Below are positions 17,625 to 27,012 of a stretch of 64,000 nt of DNA, one piece after another. The first letter of the stretch is position 1. The number at the start of each line of letters is the position of its first letter. Source of the DNA: Oleiharenicola lentus (GTDB lineage Bacteria > Verrucomicrobiota > Verrucomicrobiia > Opitutales > Opitutaceae); NCBI RefSeq assembly GCF_004118375.1, contig NZ_SDHX01000001.1, forward strand, positions 372,001 to 436,000. The letters are read 5' to 3'. Both the position numbers and the translations under genes were made by a program. The notes below the pieces were generated by a model. That model ran no database searches, was not told the origin of the DNA, and saw nothing but the letters and a program-made list of their open reading frames with translations.

Positions 17625-18214
17625 ACCAAAAAATGACCCCTGAAGAACTGGAAAAATTCATCCACCGCGAGCTGCGGGCGCTCCCGCCGCGCAAGGCCCC
17701 GGCGGGCTTCGAAGCCCGCATGCAGGCTGCGCTGGCCAGCCGCACCACGCAGTCCGCCGCCGCGCCCGTGCGGCTCGAACAACTGGTCCACCGCGAGCTG
17801 CGGGCGCTCCCGATGCGCAAAGCCCCCGCCGGCTTCGAGGCCCGGGTGCTCGCCGAGATCGAGCGCCGCGCCGCCGTCGCCTGGTATCACAAGAGCTGGA
17901 GCTACTGGCCCGCACCGGTCCGGGCCGCGTTCCTCGCCGTCGGCACCGGGTTTGCCGCCGCGGCCGTCGCCACCTTCTACCTGCTCAGCCAGGGTGCCGC
18001 CGCCGAGACCGTGATGCAGGAAGTGGCCACGGGCTTCGGTTGGATCAGCCGGATCACCGGAGTCGTTTCCTGGACCTACCACTTCGGCCGTCAACTCGTC
18101 GCCGACCTTCCGCCACTCTGGCTTTACGGCGGACTGGCCTTCATTGCGGCCATGTATGCCACCTTCGTCGGCCTGGGGGCCGCCGCCTACCGCTACCTTT
18201 ATCGCAACAACTGA
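17621..18214 (+). CDS. Putative anti-sigma membrane protein with a duplicated N-terminal motif
   Basis: A 197-residue protein. Residues 10-38 (LEKFIHRELRALPPRKAPAG...) and 52-80 (LEQLVHRELRALPMRKAPAG...) are near-identical copies with a 42-residue period. Two hydrophobic segments follow (about 101-122 and 163-190), ending in a short RYLYRNN tail. Position right behind an ECF sigma gene with ATGA overlap, plus a cytoplasmic N-terminus before membrane helices, suggests an anti-sigma factor; there is no clear zinc-binding ASD motif. The APAGFEARV/M-type motif resembles the anti-sigma/DUF-type N-terminal segments seen after sigma genes in other Verrucomicrobia. The next gene starts 10 bp after its stop. 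Confidence 0.6.
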   Translation: MNQKMTPEELEKFIHRELRALPPRKAPAGFEARMQAALASRTTQSAAAPVRLEQLVHRELRALPMRKAPAGFEARVLAEIERRAAVAWYHKSWSYWPAPVRAAFLAVGTGFAAAAVATFYLLSQGAAAETVMQEVATGFGWISRITGVVSWTYHFGRQLVADLPPLWLYGGLAFIAAMYATFVGLGAAAYRYLYRNN

Positions 18215-18224
18215 GTTCCCTTTC

Positions 18225-20057
18225 ATGAAACCTTTCAGTCATTCCAAGTATTTTCTGTTCCTGCTGCTCGGCCTCGGGCTGATGCTCGGGAGCACCCTCC
18301 GCGCGCAAGAAGCGCCGCCGGTTCCTCCGGCACCCGCCGAAGCCGATAAGCCCGCGGCTCCGCCGGCGCCCGCGGTCGTGACCGATGAAGCCAAGGACGT
18401 CGCCGCTCCCGCCGTGGTGATTGAGGAAAAGGAGCCGGAGATGCGCGAGCTAACCGGCACCGAGGCCCCTCCCGCTGAAACTGCAGAAAAGGCGGAGACT
18501 GCGGACCAGCCAAGTGCGGGCGACGAAAAGCCGGAGCAGAATAACCATCGGCGCAACAGCGAACGCGTCAGTTTTGGCAGCAACAGCACCCTGACGGAAG
18601 GCGAGAGCGCGGCGGCGGTTATCTCCATCTTCGGTTCATCAACCAGCGCCGGCGAGGTGCAGGGTGAAGTGGTTTCGATTCTGGGCGGCAGTCGCGTGGA
18701 AGGTGGCACCGTCGGCGGAGAGGTGGTTTCAGTTCTCGGCAACACCTACATCAATGGCGAGGTGCGCGGCGAAGTCGTGACGGTGTTGGGCAATGTTGAG
18801 CTTGGCCCCAAAGCCATCGTGCACGGTGAAGTCGTGTGTATCGGCGGGCAATTCAAGCGCGCCGAGACGGCGGTGCTGAAAGGCAACATCCAGAACATCG
18901 CGATTGCCGGTCGGAACTTTGATTTCACGGCGCTGACCACCTGGTTCCACGAATGCCTGCTCTATGGCCGGCCGCTGGCGTTCCATCGGGATCTCTGGAT
19001 CTTCTGGTGCGTGGCGCTGGGATTGTTGGGTTTCTATGCGCTGATCGCCCTGATCGCGCCGACGGGGGTCAACAAGTGCGTCGAGACACTGGAGCAGCGC
19101 CCGGGCTCGTCACTGCTGGCCGCGTTGCTGACCCTGCTGCTCACGCCGGTCGCCTATATCCTGCTCTCGCTCACGCTGGCCATCGTCGTCGGGTTTCTGC
19201 TCATCCCGGTCCTCTCCCTCGGGCTCTTCTGCGCCTCGTTGTTCGGCAAGATCGTGATGCTGGCCTGGCTCGGTAAGCGCTTCACCCGCCTCTTGGGCGA
19301 CGGGCCGCTGGCGCACCCGGTTTTCGGGGTCCTTATCGGTGGCCTGCTGGTGCTGGGGCTCTACACGGTGCCGGTCGCCGGATTCATCATCTACAAGCTG
19401 CTCGGCATCCTCGGTCTGGGCGTGGTGGTTTACACCATCATCCTTCAGATCAAGGCCAGCCGTCCGCCCAAACCGGTGAAGCCGGTCGCCGCTGCGGTTC
19501 CGGCAGCGCCCATGGCAACCGCGCCCGCGGCCCCGATGGCTGTCGTCGCCTCCGGTGCCGTCAGTGAGTCGGTCGGAGTGCCGCCGACCTCCGCCGAGGC
19601 TGCCCCGCCGCCGGTGACTCCGCAGATGGGCGCGGTTTTGCCCGTGATCTCCGCGGTCACTTTGCCCCGGGCCGGATTCTGGATCCGCGTGGCCGCCTCG
19701 TTTCTGGACTGTATCCTCCTTGGCATCGTGACCGCCATGTCTTCGTCACTGCTTCATGGTTGGCTCACTCCGGGCGGCAGTCTGCCGTTCTGGTTCGCGG
19801 TTTATTGCGTGGTCATGTGGGTCACCAAGGGCACCACCATCGGCGGCATCATCTGCGGCCTGAAAGTGGTGCGAGTGGACGATCGCCCGCTAGACTGGGG
19901 CGTGGGCGTCGTGCGGGCGCTGGGCGGATTCCTGTCGCTGGCCGTGGCCGGGCTGGGCTTCATCTGGGTGGCGTTCGACGACGAAAAGCAGAGCTGGCAC
20001 GACAAGATTGCCGGCACGACCATCGTCAAAGTGCCGAAGGGCACGGCGCTGCTGTAA
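18225..20057 (+). CDS. Exported bactofilin-like / multi-pass membrane / RDD fusion protein
   Basis: About 610 residues. Order: signal peptide (1-27, ending LRAQ); a Pro/Ala/Glu-rich linker (28-110); a polymer-forming bactofilin-like solenoid (about 130-225) with repeated GEVVSILGG, GEVVSVLGN, GEVVTVLGN and GEVVCIGG strands; several membrane helices (about 257-435); an Ala/Pro linker; and a C-terminal RDD domain (about 508-605, starting RAGFWIRVAASFLDCILLG, with DKIAGTTIVKVPKG at the end). Bactofilins are normally cytoplasmic filament formers, so an exported one joined to an RDD membrane domain is unusual. It is the third gene of the sigma/anti-sigma operon and may be a regulated envelope protein. 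Start 18225 gives the clean signal peptide. Confidence 0.7.
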   Translation: MKPFSHSKYFLFLLLGLGLMLGSTLRAQEAPPVPPAPAEADKPAAPPAPAVVTDEAKDVAAPAVVIEEKEPEMRELTGTEAPPAETAEKAETADQPSAGDEKPEQNNHRRNSERVSFGSNSTLTEGESAAAVISIFGSSTSAGEVQGEVVSILGGSRVEGGTVGGEVVSVLGNTYINGEVRGEVVTVLGNVELGPKAIVHGEVVCIGGQFKRAETAVLKGNIQNIAIAGRNFDFTALTTWFHECLLYGRPLAFHRDLWIFWCVALGLLGFYALIALIAPTGVNKCVETLEQRPGSSLLAALLTLLLTPVAYILLSLTLAIVVGFLLIPVLSLGLFCASLFGKIVMLAWLGKRFTRLLGDGPLAHPVFGVLIGGLLVLGLYTVPVAGFIIYKLLGILGLGVVVYTIILQIKASRPPKPVKPVAAAVPAAPMATAPAAPMAVVASGAVSESVGVPPTSAEAAPPPVTPQMGAVLPVISAVTLPRAGFWIRVAASFLDCILLGIVTAMSSSLLHGWLTPGGSLPFWFAVYCVVMWVTKGTTIGGIICGLKVVRVDDRPLDWGVGVVRALGGFLSLAVAGLGFIWVAFDDEKQSWHDKIAGTTIVKVPKGTALL

Positions 20058-20084
20058 AACCAGGGATTTCAGGCCATGGCGCGA

Positions 20085-20108
20085 GGCGGGGTTTCAGCCC
20101 CGCCTTTT
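20085..20108 (+). terminator. Intrinsic terminator after the sigma-factor operon
   Basis: The stem GGCGGGG / CCCCGCC with a 6-nt loop is followed by TTTT, 28 bp after the stop of the bactofilin-RDD gene and ahead of purE. Confidence 0.7.
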
Positions 20109-20151
20109 CGTTTGCCGAGTCCGGCTTTTCTCCCCTACAGCCTTGTAGCCT

Positions 20152-20637
20152 ATGGCGAAAGCACTGGTCGGAATCATCATGGGCAGCTCCTCGGATTGGG
20201 AGACGATGCAGCATGCCGCGGCAACGTTGGATGCCCTGGGAGTTCCGTATGAGAAGCGCGTGGTGAGTGCGCACCGCACTCCGAAGCTTATGGTGACTTA
20301 CGCGGAGTCGGCCGAGAAGCGCGGCCTCAAGCTGATCATCGCCGGGGCCGGTGGTGCCGCCCACTTGCCGGGCATGACGGCCTCACTGACCACGCTGCCC
20401 GTGCTGGGCGTGCCGGTGGAATCGAAGGCGCTGAAGGGGCTCGATTCATTGCTTTCCATCGCGCAGATGCCGGGCGGCGTGCCGGTGGCGACCTTTGCCG
20501 TTGGCAAACCCGGGGCGATCAACGCCGCGCTGTTCGCGGCCTCACTGCTGGCCCAAAGCGACGGGCGCACGCAGCGCGCGTGGAGGAAGTTTCGCGCCGA
20601 CCAGACCAAGAAAGTTCTGAAAACCAAGTTGCCGTGA
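20152..20637 (+). CDS. purE: 5-(carboxyamino)imidazole ribonucleotide mutase
   Basis: A 161-residue class I PurE, which moves the carboxyl group of N5-CAIR to give CAIR in purine synthesis. Visible hallmarks: [20 protein letters not shown] at the N-terminus; the SAHRTP motif with the catalytic histidine; [11 protein letters not shown]; and the [20 protein letters not shown] stretch. Length is normal. It pairs with purK, whose GTG start overlaps the purE stop (GTGA), so the two are translated together. Use of PurK plus class I PurE points to the ATP-dependent bacterial route rather than direct carboxylation. Confidence 0.96.
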   Translation: MAKALVGIIMGSSSDWETMQHAAATLDALGVPYEKRVVSAHRTPKLMVTYAESAEKRGLKLIIAGAGGAAHLPGMTASLTTLPVLGVPVESKALKGLDSLLSIAQMPGGVPVATFAVGKPGAINAALFAASLLAQSDGRTQRAWRKFRADQTKKVLKTKLP

Positions 20638-21776
20638 GCGAGGCGCAGGTGATTCCCGCAGGCAAAACCATCGGCGTGCTTGGTGGCGGCCAGCTTGGCC
20701 GGATGTTGGCCCAAGCGGCCAAACGGATGGGTTACCGCCTGCACGTGTTCGAGCCGCAGGCGAGGTGCCCGGCCGGAGCCGTTGCGGACATGGAGGTCAA
20801 CGCGGCCTACGAGGACATCGCGGTGCTGTCGGCTTTCGCCCGCGAGTGCGATGTCCTCACCTACGAATTTGAGAATGTGCCGTCGGCACCGCTGCGGGCC
20901 ATCGAAAGCCTGACCAAGCTTTGTCCGCATTGGAATGTGCTGGAAACCGCACAAAACCGTTCGCGCGAAAAGAATTGGCTGAAGCGGAACGGATTTCCCC
21001 ACGCGCGGTTCGCGGAGGTTGCGGCCAACGGTGACCTGCTGGCCGGCATCCGCGAGGCCGGGGTGCCCTGTGTGGTGAAAACGGCGGATTTTGGCTACGA
21101 CGGGAAAGGCCAGCTCAAGGTGATGACCGAGGCGGATGTGCCGGCGGCTTTGCAGCGTTTTGCCGGCCAGCCGGTGGTGATCGAGCAGTTCGTCAATTTC
21201 ACCTGCGAGGTGTCGGCGGTCGTGGCGCGCTCGGCCGCGGGGGAGATGGAGGTTTTTCCCGTGGCGGAGAACATCCACACCAATCACATCCTGGATTTCT
21301 CAATCGTGCCGGCGCGCGTGCCGGCTGCGGTGGCGTCGCGAGCCGAAGCCATGGCCCAGGAAATAGCCGAACGCATCGGGCTCGTAGGCGTGATGGGGGT
21401 GGAGCTTTTCGTCGGTCACGGCGGCGAGGTGCTGGTCAATGAGCTGGCGCCGCGCACACACAACAGCGGACACTACACGATGGACGCCTGCAACGTGTCC
21501 CAGTTCGAGCAGCAGGTGCGCGCGATCTGCGGCCTGCCGCTCGTGAAGCCGGCGCTGAGGTCACCGGTCGTGATGGTCAACATCCTGGGTGATGCCTGGG
21601 CCAAGGGTGAACCCGACTGGGCCGCCTTGCGGGCGCGTCCGGACACGCATCTGCATCTTTACGGCAAAGCCGAGGCTCGTCCCGGGCGGAAGATGGGGCA
21701 CTTTAACGTGCTGGCGGGAGACGTAGAGTCCGCTTTGGCCCGGGCCCGGGTGGCCAAGGCCGAGCTGTATCGCTAA
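20634..21776 (+). CDS. purK: 5-(carboxyamino)imidazole ribonucleotide synthase
   Basis: About 380 residues. PurK is an ATP-grasp enzyme that makes N5-CAIR from AIR, bicarbonate and ATP. Motifs: [20 protein letters not shown] at the N-terminus; [23 protein letters not shown] for ATP binding; and [18 protein letters not shown] in the metal/phosphate-binding region. The GTG at 20634 is chosen because it overlaps the purE stop by 4 bp; a further in-frame extension upstream would lie inside purE. It ends near a bidirectional gap where the minus-strand TonB receptor terminates. Confidence 0.95.
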   Translation: MSEAQVIPAGKTIGVLGGGQLGRMLAQAAKRMGYRLHVFEPQARCPAGAVADMEVNAAYEDIAVLSAFARECDVLTYEFENVPSAPLRAIESLTKLCPHWNVLETAQNRSREKNWLKRNGFPHARFAEVAANGDLLAGIREAGVPCVVKTADFGYDGKGQLKVMTEADVPAALQRFAGQPVVIEQFVNFTCEVSAVVARSAAGEMEVFPVAENIHTNHILDFSIVPARVPAAVASRAEAMAQEIAERIGLVGVMGVELFVGHGGEVLVNELAPRTHNSGHYTMDACNVSQFEQQVRAICGLPLVKPALRSPVVMVNILGDAWAKGEPDWAALRARPDTHLHLYGKAEARPGRKMGHFNVLAGDVESALARARVAKAELYR

Positions 21777-21824
21777 ACTGCGAGTTCGCTTTGCGCCAAC
21801 GGCTCATGTGTCCGAAGCGGGCAC

Positions 21825-21855
21825 AAAAAAACTCCCGCCCTTGCGGGCGGGAGTT
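21825..21855 (-). terminator. Intrinsic terminator of the TonB-dependent receptor gene
   Basis: The stem AACTCCCGCCC / GGGCGGGAGTT with a 4-nt loop has an A-run on its left (21825-21831). On the minus strand this is a strong hairpin followed by T7, placed about 30 bp past the receptor stop. It may also stop purK read-through. Confidence 0.8.
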
Positions 21856-21882
21856 GAAGGTCAGACGGGATGACTGGTCGAC

Positions 21883-24840
21883 TTAGTAGTCGTAGCCAAA
21901 CGACAGACGGAAGTAACGCGGACGCTGCCAAGCGTTGGGCAGACCGTAGGTCGGTTCCAGACCGCCAGCGGAGGTCTCATAGGTCTCGACCGTCTCAAGA
22001 ACCGTGCGGCTGTTGAGAACGTTGAAGACATCAAGACCCATGGTCACGCGATCCTTGCCCCACTTCGGCTTGTAGAGGAAGGACAGGTTGGCGTTGAACT
22101 GCCAGTCGGAGGTGCCGGCGGCGCCGCGGTAGCCCATGAAGTAGTCGGGACCGTAGGCCGAACCCACCACGCGGTCCGGATAGTTGCCGAACTTGTTCTT
22201 CGGGCGACCGGAGGCCAGCAGCAGGTTGGCGCCGATGGTCCACTCGGAGTTCAGCTTGTAGGAGCCGAAAGCCTTGAACTGATGGCGGCGATCATTGGCC
22301 AGATATCCATCGCTGTTGAGAGTCAGGTCAGGCGTGTCGAACAGGATGGTGATACCGGCGTCGTCCTGACCGTTGTCGGACAGAACCCAGCCCTCGTAGT
22401 TACCGAAGGACTGCGACCAGGTGTAGGAGAGCTGGGCGTTCCACTTACCGTTCCAGACCTTTTCGAGGGCCACTTCCACGGCGTAGTATTTACGCTTGGC
22501 GGAGGGATAGCCGAGCATGTCCCTGGTGAGAACAGCCTCTTCGTTGGCGCTGATGTCGCCATCCTCGTTGAAGTCCCAGAAGGTGCGAATATCGCGACCG
22601 GGGTTGCCAAGCACGTAGTGATTGTTGCCCGCAGCGCTGTAGCCACCGAAACCGTTGGTCTGCGCCCAGTAGGTCAGGGCATGGTCAACGATCATGTCGT
22701 CAATGGCCGTGCCGTTGATCTGACGGGTGGTGAAGGCGACCTTGAGTGTGAGGTCCTTGTTGAGCGTGTGCTGGATACCGGCGATCCACTCGTCCTGATA
22801 CATCGGCTTGATGTCGAGGTCGACGATGGTGCGGGTGTCGGGAATCTGGCCGCTTGAGAAGACGGTGGTCGAACCGAGCTTGGCGCCGAGGGTCGGCAGG
22901 TTGTTGTTTACCGCCGTGAGGGCATACCACTCTTGGGTGAAGAACTCACCGCCGGCCAGACGGACGTTGGTGTTCGACGCGATCGGGAGGTGATAGCGGC
23001 CGAAGTTGGCGAAGATCTTGGTCTTCTTGTCACCCGTCAGATCGTAAGCCGCGGCGATGCGGGGGGCCTTCTGGCCGGTGACCTTGATGAACTGGTCGCC
23101 GGCGCCGTTGAGGTTCTCGAAGGACTCATTGCGGAGACCGAGGCGCAGGTTCAGGCGCTCGTTCATCAGGGTCCAGTTGTCTTCAACATACCACGCGTCG
23201 GACTTAACCTGGAAGCTGCCCGAGTTGCTGTATTTGCGCACGCGAACGGCACCGACGTTGGGGGTCGGGACCGTCACACCATTGATGAGGCCGCTGCCGG
23301 GTATCGCATAATAGCGGTAGTAGACGCCACCCGAATACTGAGCGAGGGAGGTGGAGACGTTTTCTTCGATGTCGTAACCGGCACGAAGACGATGGGCGCC
23401 GAACAGGTTGAACGAATATTCAAGGTCAAGGCGCTTGGCTTCACGGGTGTCAATGGCGGCATCCTCGTAGAGAATGTCAGGATTACCCTGAACATAGAGG
23501 AGACTGCCGGAGCGACCGTCGTAAACCGCGGGAATCAGGTCATCGCCGCTGACCGCCGTGCGGTTCTGGGTGCTCTCGCCCCACATGGCCGAAACCGTGA
23601 GGTTCTCGAAGAAGGTGCCGGTGTAACGGGCGATTTTGGTGTCACCACCGAAGTAGGTGAAGCTTTCGCTCAGATTGGTGCCGGTGATGGTCTTGTTGGC
23701 GAAGTTGTAATCAACTTCCTTGCCCAACTCGGTCTCTTCATCCGAGAACATCGTGAACTCGAAGTGGTGGTTATCCAGGGGGTAGAAGTCCAGTTTTACG
23801 CCCCAGAACGGATCATCGGAGGTGATGGTCGAGTGGCGGCCGCCAGAGCTGACCACATCTTCACGCTTGAAGTCGCGAATTTGATAGAGGCCGTAAAAGA
23901 AGAGCTTGTTGCGCAGCATGGGCAGAACCGGACCGCTGGCGTAAACGTTAGCGGTCAGATCCTGGCGGTAGTCGGCGCTGTTGTAGATATAAGGGGTGGC
24001 AGTGTTGCCATTCTGATAGACGTCCGGGCTGTTCTCGCGGCCAGCGTCAGCCTCGAAGTAGACGTTGAAGCCGGCGTGATATTCGTTGGAACCGCTCTTC
24101 GTGGTGGAGCTGATGACGCCACCGGTCGAGCGACCGAATTCGGCCGAGTAACCGCCGGTCTTGACTTCGAATTGGTTGTAGAACTCGAAGGGCACAGTAG
24201 CACCACCCAAACCGTTACGGAAATTGGTGATGTTCATGCCATTGACGTAATACGCATTTTCGGCGACCGAAGCGCCACCGAAGGAGGCGAGGTTGCCGAA
24301 AGCGGAGTCGCCAAGCGTGGTGCCAGGGGCGAGCAGGGCCACCGCGGTCGTGCTACGGGCGACCGGGAGGAGGTCGATCTGCTTCTCGTTGAAGATCGTC
24401 ACCGCTTCGGCGCTGCCGAAGTCGATGGGATTCACGGTAGAACCACCGACCGTGAACTTCTCGAGTTCAAGAACTTCGCTGCCCGATCCGACCAAGGTGT
24501 TAGAACCAATCGAAACGGAAACTTCCTTGGTCACGGGTTGACCATCTTGGGTGAACGTAACCTTATAGTTACCCGGGGGAAGCGAGCCGATACGGAAGTT
24601 GCCATCAGCTGCCGCCGTGACAGTGCGGGTGAAGCCGGTGTCTGCGCTCTCCGCAGTAATCGTGCTGCCGGCCGAGACTTTGCCGTAGAGGGCACCAGCA
24701 GTGCTTTGTGCGTAAACCGTGTTGCTGGTCACCGAGTAGGTGAGCGCAAGCACGGTCGCCATTGTAAAAGCACCCGCCATGTGGCGAATGCGCGTGAGTG
24801 CGCTAGGCACTCCGTTATTCCTAACGGAACGAGCGTTCAT
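21883..24840 (-). CDS. Oar-like TonB-dependent outer-membrane receptor with CarboxypepD_reg domain
   Basis: A 985-residue outer-membrane protein. A long signal region (1-45, ending NTVYAQS) leads into a carboxypeptidase-regulatory-like Ig domain (about 48-118, DGNFRIGSLPPGNYKVTFTQ). Next is a plug-like region (about 120-250, with YYVNGMNITNFRNG and GGYSAEFGRSTGGVISSTTK), then a long beta-barrel ending in the aromatic RYFRLSFGYDY typical of barrel insertion. This is the Oar-type layout, used for uptake or adhesion of large ligands, perhaps oligosaccharides or peptides. A GCCGCT-GAAA-AGCGGC hairpin lies in the 5' leader and a strong terminator follows. Codon use is less GC-rich than in neighbours. 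The ligand is unknown. Confidence 0.88.
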   Translation of the reverse strand: MNARSVRNNGVPSALTRIRHMAGAFTMATVLALTYSVTSNTVYAQSTAGALYGKVSAGSTITAESADTGFTRTVTAAADGNFRIGSLPPGNYKVTFTQDGQPVTKEVSVSIGSNTLVGSGSEVLELEKFTVGGSTVNPIDFGSAEAVTIFNEKQIDLLPVARSTTAVALLAPGTTLGDSAFGNLASFGGASVAENAYYVNGMNITNFRNGLGGATVPFEFYNQFEVKTGGYSAEFGRSTGGVISSTTKSGSNEYHAGFNVYFEADAGRENSPDVYQNGNTATPYIYNSADYRQDLTANVYASGPVLPMLRNKLFFYGLYQIRDFKREDVVSSGGRHSTITSDDPFWGVKLDFYPLDNHHFEFTMFSDEETELGKEVDYNFANKTITGTNLSESFTYFGGDTKIARYTGTFFENLTVSAMWGESTQNRTAVSGDDLIPAVYDGRSGSLLYVQGNPDILYEDAAIDTREAKRLDLEYSFNLFGAHRLRAGYDIEENVSTSLAQYSGGVYYRYYAIPGSGLINGVTVPTPNVGAVRVRKYSNSGSFQVKSDAWYVEDNWTLMNERLNLRLGLRNESFENLNGAGDQFIKVTGQKAPRIAAAYDLTGDKKTKIFANFGRYHLPIASNTNVRLAGGEFFTQEWYALTAVNNNLPTLGAKLGSTTVFSSGQIPDTRTIVDLDIKPMYQDEWIAGIQHTLNKDLTLKVAFTTRQINGTAIDDMIVDHALTYWAQTNGFGGYSAAGNNHYVLGNPGRDIRTFWDFNEDGDISANEEAVLTRDMLGYPSAKRKYYAVEVALEKVWNGKWNAQLSYTWSQSFGNYEGWVLSDNGQDDAGITILFDTPDLTLNSDGYLANDRRHQFKAFGSYKLNSEWTIGANLLLASGRPKNKFGNYPDRVVGSAYGPDYFMGYRGAAGTSDWQFNANLSFLYKPKWGKDRVTMGLDVFNVLNSRTVLETVETYETSAGGLEPTYGLPNAWQRPRYFRLSFGYDY

Positions 24841-24873
24841 AGTTAGTAGTAGTGTGTTGTGTTAGGACAGAAC

Positions 24874-24889
24874 GCCGCTTTTCAGCGGC
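24874..24889 (-). promoter_or_regulatory. GNRA-capped hairpin in the leader of the TonB receptor mRNA
   Basis: On the minus strand the leader carries GCCGCT-GAAA-AGCGGC, a perfect 6-bp stem with a stable GAAA tetraloop, about 34 nt ahead of the start codon. It could stabilise the message or modulate translation. No matching riboswitch class is recognised. Confidence 0.45.
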
Positions 24890-25004
24890 CGCTCTGTTGT
24901 GTGTTCGGTTAAGAACAAACACGGCTGTGTCATACATTCAACCTGAAATTTTAGCGTTTCGTCGCATATTTACCGCCGGCCGACACCGGCCAAAACACTA
25001 CTCT

Positions 25005-26921
25005 TTAGACTCTCGGCAGCTCCCAAACCGATGTTTTCTCGTCTTTTGCCACCAGCACGGGAAAACCCTGAGCTGGCGCGCGCCGACCCAAGCGCTTCCG
25101 TTTTGTGGCCGGCTGAAGGCGTTTTTGCATAGTGCCATTCGTCAGGGTTGCATGGCTAAACTGCACCTGGCCCACGCCCCCCATTCGTATTCTTAGGACG
25201 GCATCGCAGTTGGCAATCGGCACGGATAATTCGCGCCAGAGTTTGGTCTTGGCTCGGGCGGCATATGCACGGAACTCGATGGTATAACGGCCCATTAACT
25301 CTTCCCAAGAACCGTCGGCATTCCGTTGCTCGACAATCACTTTTTGGACAGCTGGGGCAAAATTGTGCACCCTCAGGTTCAGCTGCCAAGGGCCGCACAT
25401 CAGGTTGGGTCCGTTAACTAGGTCACGTTGCCGAGCCAACTTCCGGAGCCACCCCATCCAGGCGGTCAGACGACTTTTGTCGGTCTCCACGACCATTTGA
25501 TTTTGGCCACGGGTGGCGAGGCGGGTGCGACGCCCCATCGCGCGGGCGGCGTGCAGGCCTTTTCTGCAGTCTTGTGCAAAGGCCGCGCCGGCCAAGAGCA
25601 TTTGGCTTAGTTTGAGATCAAAGGCTTTTACCTCACCCCGCTTGAGCAGTCGCCGCAATCCAAACACATCGCGGGCGGCCTGCCGCACAAAAGCATCTCG
25701 CTTGGCCAGATAGAGCCGGAACGTGAGACTCAAGGAAAGGGCCGTTGGCCAGTCATAAGCGACGGCTCTCATTCTTTCGAAGAACTTAACCTCGGCGAAA
25801 TAGGGCTTGAGTGATTCCTCTCCCGCGAAGGCATCCCAGCGATCGTTGATCTGCCAACGGGCGTAGCCGGCGAAGGCATGGGCATCAGCGGCCAGCAGGG
25901 CGCGGGCTTGTGGCCGGGCCTGTTTCGAGCCGAGGGCTCGTTCCAGCCCCCGAGCGAGCATCGTGGTCGCATCATCGTGGTCGGCTTCAAGCCAAAGGGT
26001 GGCGGCGGCGGCGTCCACGACGGTGGTGGTCTCCAGCGCGAGCCGGTAGGGCTCCCAGGAGGTGATGAGCAGGCCGTCGGACTTCACTCGCTGGCAACGT
26101 TGCCACCACGAACGGATGTTGGCCAGACGGTCGCCGAAGACCGGCATCGGCTCGTAGCGGAAGGCGCCGTTCATCGGACAGCCGTAGTAACGGATGCCCT
26201 GTTTTTTCAGGGCGGGGTGCAGGTCGCGCTCGGCGAAATTGAAGAATTCCACGCGCGGCTTCCGTTTAAACGGGTAGTAATACCAGTCGTAGGCCGTGAT
26301 GCCGGCCGGGAGCTGCGGAATCGCCTCCGGCACGAAGTAGAGCATGTCGGCCCAAATTCCCATTTGCAGGCCAAGACCGCCGACGAGCTTGTGCAGCCGG
26401 TTGACATGACCGGCAAAGTGCCCGCCGAGGCCAAGGCGCGCCACTTCCTCGCGACAGCGCGGGCACTGGCCGAGGTGGAACGACTCGTCGAGGCCGACAT
26501 GGACCTTGCCCGCGGTGCAATACGGCGCCATGTCGCGCAGCAGTTTCTCGGCAACTCCCAGCGTGCGCGGGTGCAGCGGGCAGATCTGGCCGCTGGCGAG
26601 CGCGCCGCCGCGTTCGTCGCGCAGTTCGTTGAGGTCGCGCAGGCCGGGATGCTTGATGAGATACTGGGTGTGACCGAGCAGGTTGATGATCGGCACGACG
26701 CGGATGCCGCACTGGGCGGCGGTCAGCACCAGTTCGCCGAGCTCCTCATAGGTGTAGGCGTCATCGCGGCCGATGCCGGGCAGGGTGGGGTAGTGGACGG
26801 CGTCCTCCAAATGCAGGTAAAGCTCCTCGTAGCCCCAACGCGCGTAACGCGGGAGCAGTTTCTTGAGGAAATCGATACGCTCGACCTGCCGGGCGAGGTC
26901 CCACTGGAAAGCGCGGATCAT
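25005..26921 (-). CDS. GH20-family, hexosaminidase D-like glycosidase
   Basis: A 638-residue protein without a signal peptide, so probably cytoplasmic. The N-terminal ~330 residues form a TIM-barrel of GH20 type: YEELYLHLEDAVHYP; VPIINLLGHTQYLIKHP; and the catalytic Asp-Glu pair in HVGLDESFHLG (D145, E146), with an unusual CPRC nearby. The short MIRAFQWDLARQVER start resembles eukaryotic hexosaminidase D-type members, which lack the usual N-terminal domain. It probably removes terminal hexosamines. The C-terminal ~290 residues match nothing I know, and codon bias relaxes there (24 of 40 codons GC3 at the end versus 32 of 40 at the start). It lies downstream of tal on the same strand, but a terminator separates them. 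Confidence 0.72.
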   Translation of the reverse strand: MIRAFQWDLARQVERIDFLKKLLPRYARWGYEELYLHLEDAVHYPTLPGIGRDDAYTYEELGELVLTAAQCGIRVVPIINLLGHTQYLIKHPGLRDLNELRDERGGALASGQICPLHPRTLGVAEKLLRDMAPYCTAGKVHVGLDESFHLGQCPRCREEVARLGLGGHFAGHVNRLHKLVGGLGLQMGIWADMLYFVPEAIPQLPAGITAYDWYYYPFKRKPRVEFFNFAERDLHPALKKQGIRYYGCPMNGAFRYEPMPVFGDRLANIRSWWQRCQRVKSDGLLITSWEPYRLALETTTVVDAAAATLWLEADHDDATTMLARGLERALGSKQARPQARALLAADAHAFAGYARWQINDRWDAFAGEESLKPYFAEVKFFERMRAVAYDWPTALSLSLTFRLYLAKRDAFVRQAARDVFGLRRLLKRGEVKAFDLKLSQMLLAGAAFAQDCRKGLHAARAMGRRTRLATRGQNQMVVETDKSRLTAWMGWLRKLARQRDLVNGPNLMCGPWQLNLRVHNFAPAVQKVIVEQRNADGSWEELMGRYTIEFRAYAARAKTKLWRELSVPIANCDAVLRIRMGGVGQVQFSHATLTNGTMQKRLQPATKRKRLGRRAPAQGFPVLVAKDEKTSVWELPRV

Positions 26922-26962
26922 CGGTTGGATTCAGGCCGGGCACTTCGCGCGGCGCAATCAAC

Positions 26963-26987
26963 GAAAAGGGCCGGCATGCGCCGGCCC
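26963..26987 (-). terminator. Intrinsic terminator of the DUF423-cca-tal group
   Basis: The hairpin GGGCCGGC-ATGC-GCCGGCCC is followed on the minus strand by TTTTCGT, 26 bp past the transaldolase stop and just ahead of the GH20 gene start. Confidence 0.7.
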
Positions 26988-27012
26988 TCGAAAACTGCGG
27001 TGATGCGGGGGC

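Noticed and set aside
22933-24846. 637-codon plus-strand frame opposite the TonB receptor
   Set aside because: No domain, biased composition; the receptor on the minus strand is unambiguous.
24852-25196. 114-codon plus-strand frame beside the TonB receptor
   Set aside because: It overlaps the receptor leader and the GH20 3' end; no ribosome site and no recognisable protein.
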